From contig CM060181.1 in assembly GCA_030549775.1 (NCBI GenBank), positions 36,450,063 to 36,514,062 of the forward strand: 64,000 nucleotides of DNA, in the 5' to 3' direction. A program made the translations under genes and the position numbers. Shown here piece after piece: positions 49,080 to 64,000 of the stretch. This DNA comes from Tamarix chinensis (taxonomy: Eukaryota > Streptophyta > Magnoliopsida > Caryophyllales > Tamaricaceae). The notes under the pieces are model-generated. The model did not search any database, was not told the origin of the DNA, and saw nothing but the letters and a program-made list of their open reading frames with translations. The number at the start of each line of letters is the position of its first letter. The stretch's first letter is position 1.

Positions 49080-50650
49080 TCCAACTTGTACTGTACGGTA
49101 GTGAAAAAATGCAGGATGGCGTATTTAGGAAATAAGCAGTGTTATACCCTATTGTTATTTTCCAAAAGGAGAAACCTAGATGTGGACCCATACGCTTGTT
49201 AGAGAGATAGATCGCATGAGCATGTTCTTCATTGACACAACATATCACATGTTACACGACTATCCATAACGTGATGATCCACTTCAATTTCTAACCGAAT
49301 CGCATGGTTTCATACCAGTTGAATTAGACACCGACCGGTGCACTCTATCATTTCCAATGGCTTGTTTAGTAAGGTTAAATAAGGTGCAAAACAAAAGTGC
49401 CACCACTCCCTTTTTATATATAGTTGTACCATTATAAGATTGAATAAAAATAATTTTAATAAATTTGTAGTATTAATATATAATATTATAACAGCTTTAT
49501 TATAAATATTAATTACTATTATAGAATGGGAGGACGTAAAACATTTTAAACTAAAATGATGATATAAAAATAGGTGGTATTGTTAATTTTAAATTTTAGA
49601 ATATATTTTTAAACACAGAATAAATAATATAAAGACTTAGACAAATATAAATTTATTATCGTATTATTTGATTTAAATCATATAAAAAATAAGAAATTTT
49701 GAATAACTCTAAAATGTATTCTTATTATATTTATATTATGAGGACTTGGACAATATTTAGGTGGGTGGTGTGTTTGTGCGCGTGCAAGAACATATGTTAT
49801 TATAATCATGATTTTGTATTTGAATTGTACAAAGTATGACTTAGATTGGAATACATCAAAATTATTGATGGTGGAAGGATATTGTTATTAGTCATGAAAT
49901 TATGAAGGAAAAAAATACAATGAATAATTATGTAAATTTTTTGTAGTGCTTATAGATCATATTAAAGTATAATAACTTTTGAAAACTATTGAATGCTCAT
50001 GAATTACTAATAAAAAGAAAATGTCCTAAATTAATTGATAATATTGTTTCCTTTTTTTCCCTCTCTTTTGTAAATTTTTCTAATTTACTTTTGAGTGTAC
50101 TGGTTTCATCGTTGAAATCTTTGAATTAAAATAAACAATTATTATTAATTTTTGCCACCGTCTCGGCAATGTCAAGTCCACATGACCAAACAAATTGTAT
50201 CAATAATATAGAATGGTGGTGCCGAGAAAGAAAAAGGGACCGAAGAAGATGGGAAAGTTTGAGAAACTTTTTCAGAATATATAAGAAAACCAAGAAGCAT
50301 CATTTTGCAATTAGTTAAGAAAAAAATAAAATCAGTAAATCAAATATCATACGGCTTTTCGTTTCTCAGGAACTATTCTTCCAATAAGACCAGTCAATCG
50401 GAAGTTTTGCTACAATTTCTCCGTAGAATGATTGAAAGGCAAGGGTATTGCCCACTATCAACATGAATACCGGTTTCTATTGAGACAAATTTAAATGGAG
50501 CCCGAACAATTAACTATCCAAGACGTAATAGTCAATACAGTTCTCTCCTCGGTCCAAGACATTAAACAAAGAGATTCTCGACACCGCAATCATATAAATT
50601 TTCCAAATAGAGGAATTTAAATGGATTGTCTACATGTTTAAATCAGTTAT
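49080..50650. other. Intergenic AT-rich DNA, nothing recognised
   Basis: I see no gene or clear element between the minus-strand candidate exon and the MITE at 50651. Confidence 0.5.
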
Positions 50651-50865
50651 TAATGCTCGGATGAAACTTTATAAGGGCGGAATTTTTTTTATTTAATATT
50701 TTTTTTATATTAAATATTTAATAATAATAAAAAATATATTTTTAATAACATATTTATTTTAGATTAAATTAAGATTTAAAATAAATATATTTAATTTTAA
50801 ATAAATTATATAAAATATATATAATATAAGAATAATTTTTTTATTCTCGTAAGACATGAACACTA
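50651..50865 (-). mobile_element. MITE, copy 1 (reverse orientation)
   Basis: The reverse complement of its right end (TAGTGTTCATGTCTTACGAG) and its AT-rich interior match the copy at 52694-52929. Shared blocks include TATATTAAATATTTAATAAT and ATATTAAATTAAGATYTAAA. No coding capacity. Confidence 0.6.
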
Positions 50866-51389
50866 AATATGAAACTTTGTGCAGACGTGTAGTGCTACAA
50901 CGGAAGTGTGCCGCATCTAGTTTTTGGATAGTTTAGAATTATATAGAGAGGCCAGCTATCCGATTTTGGACTAATTTTTGGATTGAGTTAGAATTTTTTC
51001 TAGACAAACACATCTAAAATTACTTTGTTTCGACCACCGAGCCCGAACGAATTCGCCTCTAGATTCATCTATTAAAAGTTAAAATCATTTAACTGGCATA
51101 AGAGGGGCGGATAGCTGATAAATCGATCACTCGTAGTTATTGATCTCATACACAACATTAGCAATACAACTGATCTTCACTAGCTCGTAGTTAGAATTGT
51201 AATCTTTGCTGCCGCGACATTTTTCTTCTCTAACCCAGACCTTAGAAACTTAGAATACGGACTCAAGAAGAATGACGTTCGGAGCTAAAGAACAGTAATC
51301 GAGAGGGCAACGTGGAGGCGAGGGGGTTGGGGCCTCAAAGAAGAGACCACCATCGACCTGACATGGTCCTAGCCAGCATGCATACATTC

Positions 51390-51920
51390 ACAATGAAAAG
51401 TATTGACTAATTACTGAATGCCCGTCTAAACAAAAAAAAAAAAAAAATTCACCCAACTCGGTCAACCAGGATCCCCCCTACCTAAAACCACCAAATTTCG
51501 ACACAACAGCTTGGGAAATTGTGCAGCATATTAGGTAAGTTAAAATAAGCCGGAAAACATGTCGGAATGATATGCCTTTTTATAAACGAATATACTTTAG
51601 ATTAGTTTAAAAATCGAAGGTGTACTGTACGTCTTTGAAGCTAGCCCTTAAATGACCTCTTAATTTGTTTTCATACAGGACCCGCCACGCTCCTGAGTAC
51701 ATGCATACATACTTCTTTGTGTTATGTCGAGATGATAGAACAAGTAAGCTTCTGTGATCTTGCCGAGAAAGTGAGCAAGTGCTTACATTTTTCCACATTG
51801 ACCGGATAGGATAACAATATTTTATACGACTAGTCTCGTTAAGTAGCCAAGTCCTATTACGATACTGTTTATTGCTTCTCCTTGCCCTCGTATTTCAGTT
51901 CATGCCCCCTATATATAGAT
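51390..51920 (+). promoter_or_regulatory. ALD1-like gene promoter: W-boxes, GAAATTT and TATA box
   Basis: TATATATA lies at 51910-51917 in the context CCCCTATATATAGATC. W-box cores (TTGACC/T) lie at 51403-51408 (plus), 51460-51465 (minus, GGTCAA) and 51798-51803 (plus). AAATTTC at 51493-51499 is, on the other strand, the GAAATTT core bound by SARD1/CBP60g. In Arabidopsis, ALD1 is induced by WRKY and SARD1/CBP60g factors, so these fit pathogen induction. The motifs are short and also expected by chance. Confidence 0.5.
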
Positions 51921-51944
51921 CGACAGGGCAGCCGAGCATTCTAC

Positions 51945-52080
51945 TACTTGAGAAGCCTTTAGCTTTTCTTCCATTCTCAAAGAAAGTATATAGGAGGGTT
52001 TCACGCGTCCGGCCATATTTTGTACACAACCTGCGTAGATCCGGCAGCGTAGAATCAAAACTGCATATTACTCAATAAAG
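51945..52080 (+). other. ALD1: Predicted non-coding first exon of the ALD1-like gene
   Basis: About 30 bases after the TATA box begins a stretch without any ATG, ending at CAATAAAG|GTACTT (donor 52081). In the phase that would join exon 2 (GCT ATG) it contains a stop (TAG at 52050), so it cannot extend the protein. The donor is only fair, so the exon is tentative. Confidence 0.4.
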
Positions 52081-52693
52081 GTACTTGAATTATTATGATC
52101 CGCTGTCATATATAGGATTGGTTTCGGAGAGCGTTTGAGCTTTTAGTAGTAGTTTTTCGGCCGCAGTATTTGGAAGTTTATACAAAATTTAGATTATTTG
52201 TTTTTAAATAAGTTAAAAAGCAACAACAACAACAACAACAACTAACGACTATAGCTTAGCGGAAACCATACCGTAGCAACTAGATTATAGACGTATGTGG
52301 CTCATGCTTGAGCTAATCATATGAAAAATAGAATAGAATTTTACTTTTGGGGTTTTCGTTGTTAAGATTTTTGTGGATCCAATATTATTATTTAATTGAT
52401 TTTTTTCCCCTACGGACATTTATCCATCATATTATTATTTTTTCTCTTTAAATTATTAGAATTAAAAATTATTTCTTTTGAAATTATTTAGTTTTTACCG
52501 TGATTTCTATTTTAGTCGGCTATGTATTATTATTATTTGTGTCAAATATATTTATTCAATAATCGCATCTCATGATGATGTTTCGATATGTAAAGTTGCA
52601 CGTATACAAAGTAATACGAATGAGAAATATCTCCATATTAGTCATTATCAATAATCCTATACATCGTATTTCGACACGACCTTTTCTTTTCGT

Positions 52694-52929
52694 TAGTGCT
52701 TGTTTCTTAGGGGATAATGAGGGTGAAAAAAATTATCCTTATATTTTATATAATCTATTTAAAATTAAATATTTATATTTTAATAATTTTTTTATTTTAG
52801 ATCTTAATTTAATATAAAATAGATATTTTATTAAAAATATATTTATTATTATTAAATATTTAATATAAAATATATAAAATAAGATGAAATTTTTTCCAAC
52901 CTTGCTATTCCCGTACCAAACAAGCCCTT
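52694..52929 (+). mobile_element. MITE, copy 2, within the first intron of the ALD1-like gene
   Basis: Imperfect terminal inverted repeats: the left end TAGTGCTTGTTTCTTAGGGG and the reverse complement of the right end (AAGGGCTTGTTTGGTACGGG) match in the GCTTGTTT block, and AAAAAAATTATC against AAAAAATTTCATC further in. The interior is AT-rich and non-coding. An open frame overlapping its left side (52572-52817) is not a gene. Confidence 0.65.
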
Positions 52930-53121
52930 GCTCCTAATTTTAATTTGATGAGAACGGTAAAGAATAAAGACTTTGTTGGTGGAAATAGCAACGGTACTCC
53001 TCCAACTTTTCAATTGTTATATTTCTAATTCTCAATTATGTGTTGTTGTAAAAAGTACTTTATTTTATGAGTCTATAATACTGGTCTCAATTAGGTGTAC
53101 AATTGTTGTATAAATGCAGCT

Positions 53122-58484
<5,363 letters not shown>

Positions 58485-58493
58485 TTAATAGCC

Positions 58494-58499
58494 AATAAA
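58494..58499 (+). terminator. Polyadenylation signal candidate of the ALD1-like gene
   Basis: AATAAA ten bases after the stop codon, in the context GCCAATAAATTGG. It is very close to the stop; further AT-rich signals lie near 58606-58620 (TTTTATAATAAGG). Confidence 0.4.
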
Positions 58500-58948
58500 T
58501 TGGCCTCTTACAAACCAATTACCAATCTAGTTACTCAAACTCTTATCCACTTCGTTTATGCTCAACTCAATTTCTCCCATCCTTCACTTTGTCAGGTTCT
58601 TTTATAATAAGGATGTTTTAGTCTGTCTGACCGGCAAGCCATTCTATGTATTCTCTGTCGGTTGTCCATATGTGTATGCATAGGGGTGTATCCAATCGGA
58701 GCACTCTTCGAGAACTTTTAATACGGAATTAGATCATAAATAAAAAGGTTCAGATAAAAAGACACGACACTTAAAAAATTATATTCTATATGGTTACAGA
58801 TGTATTACTCTATGTTTTTTTTTATGGTTCATCGATTAAACAAAAACATCAGACATAGCTACAAGGTTTGAGTCAAGATATAAGGACTTAAAAGTCCACA
58901 CACCCAACAAAAAAAAACGAAGGAAGCCAAAATACAGGGCAACCAAGA

Positions 58949-59230
58949 TCAAATAAAAGCCATCATCAAGAAATCCCATAGAATGTTGTCTCTCTTATCT
59001 TTGCTCGGTAAGGTCTGATTTATCAAGTTCATCAAATTCTGCTCCTGTTCCTCTTCCCATGTAAACAGTCTTGTTCTCCAAATAATACTCCAGTTCCAGT
59101 ACGCTCCGTCCCATACCCCCATGTTTGCCACTTTTTCATTTTGCTGATAGGAAACCGAGAACAGTCTTGGGAACCTCTCACGCAAGTTGCCATGGCCCAC
59201 CCAATTGTCATGCTCTATGTAGTTAGCCAA
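58949..59230 (-). pseudogene. LINE ORF2 fragment (zf-RVT-adjacent region)
   Basis: The minus-strand frame has NWVGHGNLRERFPRLFSVSY followed by GAYWNWSIIWRTRLFTWEEE. This is the pattern between the RT and zf-RVT domains of plant LINE ORF2 (LRERFPRLF, WRRxLFxWE). No RT core or endonuclease lies nearby, so it is an isolated fragment. It is 450 bases downstream of the ALD1-like gene, in the opposite orientation. Confidence 0.7.
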
Positions 59231-59329
59231 ATTATTGTTACTAGCTTATGAAACTACATGAATGAATATCAAAGAGAAAAGAAAACAAAGGTAGTGACGA
59301 TGATGACATTTTTTGTGAATTTATATATA

Positions 59330-59510
59330 CCTAGGCATGTTCAATGGGTTGAGTTTGCCATGGTAAGCTATAATCCAACCCATGAACTTAAGTTATAATA
59401 TAAGTGGGTTGGGTTATTATTTTAAATAGGTTATTATGGGTTGAACCTATATACATATTATTTAAACATGGGTTAGTTTGGGTTTAAGTATAATTGGCCA
59501 TGGGTTGCTA
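59330..59510. repeat. GGGTT-rich repeat
   Basis: Irregular copies of ATGGGTTG/GGGTTGGGTTA words, a type of low-copy plant repeat. No coding segment. Confidence 0.4.
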
Positions 59511-59833
59511 TGGTAACACATAAGCTGAGAATATCTAACAACATGAACTTAAATTTTTCGAAAGTTTTTTCCGCATTCGATTTCAAAATTCCGCTCGGAT
59601 TTTTCGTCGGTGAATCCGATATTTCTGGCTCTGAGGACTCTAACGCCGGGGTATTTGGAAGGAGAAGCACGTCTAAGAAACCGATTTCTTGATTTCAAAG
59701 AAGATAGGGACGAGAAAAAACGTAAAAATATCATTTTTAAAAAATCTAGGAAACGGAAATGGTACATATATACATATATATATATATATACATCTATACA
59801 CATATATGTATATGTATATACATATATTTAAGA

Positions 59834-59940
<107 letters not shown>

Positions 59941-60080
59941 GAGGTTTACATGCAAACTTTTTTTATTATACAAACATAAGAACCAATCTCAACCATTAGA
60001 TCAAAATTAAATCAACATTCAAGATTTTAATAATACCAAACCAAAAAACTAACCCAAACCTATATCCAAACCAAATATCC

Positions 60081-60948
60081 AAACCTCTAAACCCTAAACC
60101 CTACACCCTAAACCCTAAACCCTAAACCCTCTAAACCCTAACCCTAAACCCTAAACCCTCTAAACCCTAAACCCTAAACCCTAAACCCTCTAAACCCTAA
60201 ACCCTAAACACTAAACCCTCTAACCCCTAAACCCTAAACCCTAAGCCCTCTAAACCCTAAACCCTAAACCCTAAACCCTAAACCCTAAACCCTAAACCCT
60301 CTAAACCCTAAACCCTAAACCCTAAACCCTAAACCCTCCAAACCCTAAACCCTAAACCCTCTAAACCCTAAACACTAAACCCTCTAAACCCTAACCCTAA
60401 ACCCTAAACCCTAAACCCTCTACCCTATAAACCCTAAACCCTAAACCCTAAACCCTAAACCCTAAACCCTAAAACCTCTAAACCTCTAAACCCTAAACCC
60501 TAAACCCTCTAAACCCTAACCCTAACCCTAAACCCTCTAAACCCTAAACCCTCTAAACCCTAAACCCTAAACCCTCTAAACCCTAAACCCTAAACCCTAA
60601 ACCCCCTAAACCCTCTAAACCCTAAACCCTAAACCCTCTAAACCCTAACCCTAAACCCTAAACCCTCTAAACCCTAAACACTAAACCCTCTAAACCCTAA
60701 ACCCTAAACCCTCTAAACCCTAAACCCTAAACGCCAAACCCTAAACCCTCTAAATCCTAAAAACTAAACCCCAAACCCCAAACCCTAAACCCTAAACCCT
60801 CTAAACCCCAAGCCACAAATCCTAAACCCTCTAAACCGCAAACCCTAAACCCCAAACCATAAACCCTAAACTCTCTAAATCATAAACCCTAAACCTCAAA
60901 CCTCAAACCCTAAACCTCAAACCTTAAACTGTAAACCGTAAACCCTAG
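60081..60948 (+). repeat. Interstitial telomere-like array (CCCTAAA with CCCTCTAAA variants)
   Basis: Roughly 870 bases of CCCTAAA heptamers, regularly interrupted by CCCTCTAAA nonamers and, more rarely, CCCTAA, CACTAAA and CCCCAAA. The first part is cleaner; after about 60730 the units decay (CCCCAAA, CCTCAAA, CCGTAAA). The heptamer is the Arabidopsis-type plant telomere repeat, in C-strand orientation on the plus strand. Confidence 0.95.
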
Positions 60949-61189
60949 TCCATAAATCCGAAATTAGATTGTTACAATTTACAGCTTATAAATTGTATTT
61001 AAACTCTCAAACCATAACTAAATCATTTTAATAAATATCAAACCAAACTATAATTTTTTAAATTATAAATAAAATCAAATCATAATTTACAATTTAATTT
61101 GTGGTTTCGACTATACTATAAACACCCTTAGATATTACCATACAAAATATACGAAATACAGAAAATAGTTTTTCGATCCCGATCACCTC

Positions 61190-61860
61190 ACTATTTAAGA
61201 AAATTTAAGAAGAGTATTTGAGCATATAGTTGTAAGTGTGTTACATAAAGAACCATTTTATGCAAGAAAGGGATATATGTCCGAAAAAAGCCAATGCTGT
61301 TTCTTGGTATGCCTGAAAACTTGAACCGGTGTATCACATTGCCGAAAAGAAGGGAAGAGGTGATCCCATGAGTCATACACCACAGATTAAGCTACATGAA
61401 CAACTTAATCCAGGTAGATGTATCAGCTGTAATATTATGTGACTACTATACTAAACAACTCTTATCCATCCACATACGGTAATCAGTTGAAAATTTATTA
61501 CAGCACAGCAAAAACATCGAACAATTTTATTTGATTTGTTTCTGCAGATAAAACAATGCCTATATAAACAAAAAGGGGAGCTAATTATCCCTTGTGTCTT
61601 GGCCAGGTATATGAGAACTGCAATTACTGCAACCAATACAGAGAAACGACTTAAGAGTCGGGGAAGCAATTACCACTATTCCTCCTATTAACTAATTTGG
61701 CTTAACAAAAGCCAAATCACGCAAAAAAAAACTTACCAATTGGAGGAGAGATTTCGGAATTATACCGACGGAAACTGAGCAACAGCAAGCTTGCTTGAGC
61801 CTGAGGCAGGGAGTTGGATCGGTGGTTAGCCGGTGCGTTTGGCAGCGTTTTTGATGGTTG
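61190..61860 (-). other. Possible captured gene fragment (5' exon with splice donor)
   Basis: On the minus strand a GC-richer stretch ends at a strong donor, CTCCAATTG|GTAAGTTTT (about 61735). Further along, a frame reads MLPRLLSRFSVLVAVIAVLI (61610-61669), a short hydrophobic segment. No frame joins across cleanly and I do not recognise a protein. Confidence 0.25.
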
Positions 61861-62261
61861 CGACGATCTGGAGTGGAGATCGCGGTCGTGGAGGTTGTGC
61901 GTTGGACTGTTGCGTTGGTTGTTCTAGCTGCAGCAACAGTGGAGCTCTTGCTCAGGTCGCGCTGGCAGATCTTGCTTCCGTCTGAGCTTGCGCTGCCTAC
62001 GAAGAATGGAAGGATGAAGAATGGAGCGGCTGAGCTCGCGCTGGAAGATCTTGCTTGTCTGCTGGTCTACGAAGCTCGTGAGAGTGGAGGAGGAGGGGAA
62101 ATCGACGGAGAGATGGAGGAGCTGGTGCGATGGAGAGGGAGAGACAGGTGCGGAGTGGTGTGGTGGTCGGGTGCGAAACAGAAGGGGTCGGGGCAGAGGA
62201 GCGGGGCAGAGCCAAAGTGAAAAAACGAACCGCGCGTCTAAATTTTCGTTCTTAACTCTTC

Positions 62262-62292
62262 GGCCGTTGGATCTAATTTAGATCCAACGGCC
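62262..62292. repeat. Perfect 15-bp inverted repeat GGCCGTTGGATCTAA
   Basis: Two 15-base arms are separated by one T, about 55 bases inside the right end of the TA-flanked element. It could form a tight hairpin in DNA or RNA. Confidence 0.85.
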
Positions 62293-62646
62293 AGAAATCG
62301 TTCCTACGTGTGTACAGAAATATATAGTGCGCACATGACCCCTTTTCTATATATATATATATACACATATATGTATATGTATATACATATATTTAAGAGA
62401 AAAATATACATGTATATATATGTGTATATACACATATATGTATATGTATATACATATATTTAAGAGAAAAAAACCTTTGACGAGTCAATTAATTTGGCAG
62501 AGTAGAGAAGGTCGGAGGCAACACTGGCGGCGGAATACGGCGAGCAGTTATGTTACAGCGATGTTGCACGGAGGCGGGGCGAAAAAAAAAGGGAAAAATA
62601 TCATTTTTTTAAAATTTAGGAAATGAAGACGGTAAGAAACGTAAAA

Positions 62647-62691
<45 letters not shown>

Positions 62692-63160
62692 ATACATATA
62701 TATATATATATAAATAAATAAATTAGATCTACTAAAATTAAGAGAAAAAAAAACTTTGACGAGTCAATTAATTACGCAGAGTAGCGAAGGTCGGAGGCAA
62801 CACTGGGGGCGGAAGAATACGGCGAGTAGTTATGTTATAGTGGCGTTGCACGGAGACGGGGACGAGAAGAAACACCAAGATATCATTTTTTAAAAAAAAT
62901 CTAGGAAATGAAGACGGTAAGAAACGTAATATATATATATATTAAAATAAATTAGATCTATTAAAATTAAGAGAAAAAAAAAACTTTGACGAGTTTATTA
63001 ATTGTGCATAGCAACGAAGGTCAGAGGCAACACTGGTGGCGGAAGAATATGGCGAACAGTTATCTTACAGCGGCATTGTACAGATATGGAGACGAGAAAA
63101 AAACGCAAAAATATCGTTTTTTAAAAATTTAGGAAATGAAGACGGTAAGAAACGTAAAAA

Positions 63161-63201
<41 letters not shown>

Positions 63202-63615
63202 TAAATTAGATCTACTAAAATTAAGAGAAAAAAAACTTTGACGAGTCTATTAATTGCGCGGAGTAGCGAAGGTCGGAGGCAACACTGGCGGCAAAGGAAT
63301 ATGGCGAGTAGTTATCTTACAGCGGCATTGCACGGAGACAGGGACGAAAAAAATACGCAAAAATATCATTTTTTAAAAATCTAGGAAATGAAGACGGTAA
63401 GAAACGTAAAAAAAAATTATATATAGGGATGAGAAAAAAAAACTCAAAAATGTCATTTTTTTAAAAATCTAGTAAATGAAGACGGTAAGAAACGTAAAAA
63501 AAAATTTATATATATATATATATACATATAAATATCTATATACATATATATATATATATATATATACATACATACATACATATATATATATTAAAATGAA
63601 TTAGATCTACTAAAA

Positions 63616-64000
63616 TTAAGTCTACTTGTATTCTATTGCTAAAAATAAAAAAAAATTAAAAAAATTCTCCTGTTCTATTTATTGAGATTCCGAAATCCAA
63701 AAGTCACTCTGACCAACTAACTTAATCATGTCATGTGCATGGAATTTAAGACGAGGAGTTCATATCCTCTTGTTTCCATGTACGAATATCGTTCGAGTTA
63801 TGTCGTAAATGATTTCTCAAAAATAGATTTCATGAAACTATTATTATGAGTTGTTATTTCCTTTTACACAAATATTCCCCCCAGTACATTGATAATTTGG
63901 TTCGACATTTTTTTGGATAATATTTGTTTTTACCGTTTAAGTGATACTAAATAAAAATACGAAAACGTACGTTTAAGCTTATCAGTGATATTCCATTGTG
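63616..64000. other. AT-rich DNA, nothing recognised
   Basis: I see no gene, element end or repeat in this last stretch. Confidence 0.5.

Noticed and set aside
51872..52078. 68-codon open frame over the ALD1-like promoter
   Set aside because: Its ATG lies upstream of the TATA box, it ends in a stop before the donor, and it is not in phase with exon 2.
60081..60948. CRISPR-like or satellite array
   Set aside because: The units are 7-9 bases of telomere type with no spacers, and this is a plant genome.

Overview
This window is a piece of nuclear chromosome from a flowering plant. Several things point that way: GT-AG introns, plant-type LTR retrotransposons (one primed by tRNA-Asp, one by initiator tRNA-Met), hAT, PIF/Harbinger and LINE relics, Arabidopsis-type telomere heptamers (CCCTAAA), and one recognisable host gene, an ALD1-type plastid aminotransferase. 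I cannot name the species. About 85-90% of the window is transposable-element or low-complexity DNA.

Layout. 1-25,000 is a graveyard of old repeats. Several copies of one large repeat family have ends TGTAAYACCCC...GGGGTATTACA (1-4011, 9139-12047, 17406-20864, 22880-25010). They are probably solo or degraded long LTRs of a large LTR retrotransposon. Between them lie a PIF/Harbinger-like element with a broken Myb/SANT gene (about 4195-8010), a broken hAT transposase (12620-14615) and other LTR-like sequences.

25,227-41,910 is a nest. A decayed Ty3/gypsy element (LTR 25227-25809, gag-protease relic, then RT/RNase H relic from 40563) was split by a young 12.2-kb Athila-type element (28389-40557). 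The young element has two 1,532-bp LTRs that I could not tell apart, a GCTAT target-site duplication, an uninterrupted gag-pol frame of about 1,562 codons and a second ORF of 416 codons. The gag-pol frame lacks, in frame, the catalytic part of reverse transcriptase and the start of RNase H. The second ORF sits behind a six-unit 83-bp tandem array, a pyrimidine-rich leader and a predicted 243-nt leader intron.

42,230-47,069 is a LINE with a clear 14-bp target-site duplication but broken ORFs. 47,650-49,100 holds two coding-like segments on the minus strand that I cannot identify. 51,900-58,500 is the ALD1-like gene, with a TATA box, W-boxes, a probable non-coding first exon and eight coding exons (416 aa). 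It belongs to the pipecolic acid/systemic acquired resistance pathway. 58,949 to the end is repeats: a LINE fragment, a 230-280-bp tandem repeat, and a 2.4-kb TA-flanked element carrying about 0.9 kb of degenerate telomere-like repeats.

The most interesting signals are the apparently young Athila-type element without RT catalytic residues, its shared palindromes in the LTR U3 and in front of ORF2, the telomere-like block inside a TA-microsatellite-flanked element, and a regular six-unit ~146-bp periodicity at 1085-1900. All boundaries come from reading the sequence, without database searches or alignments.
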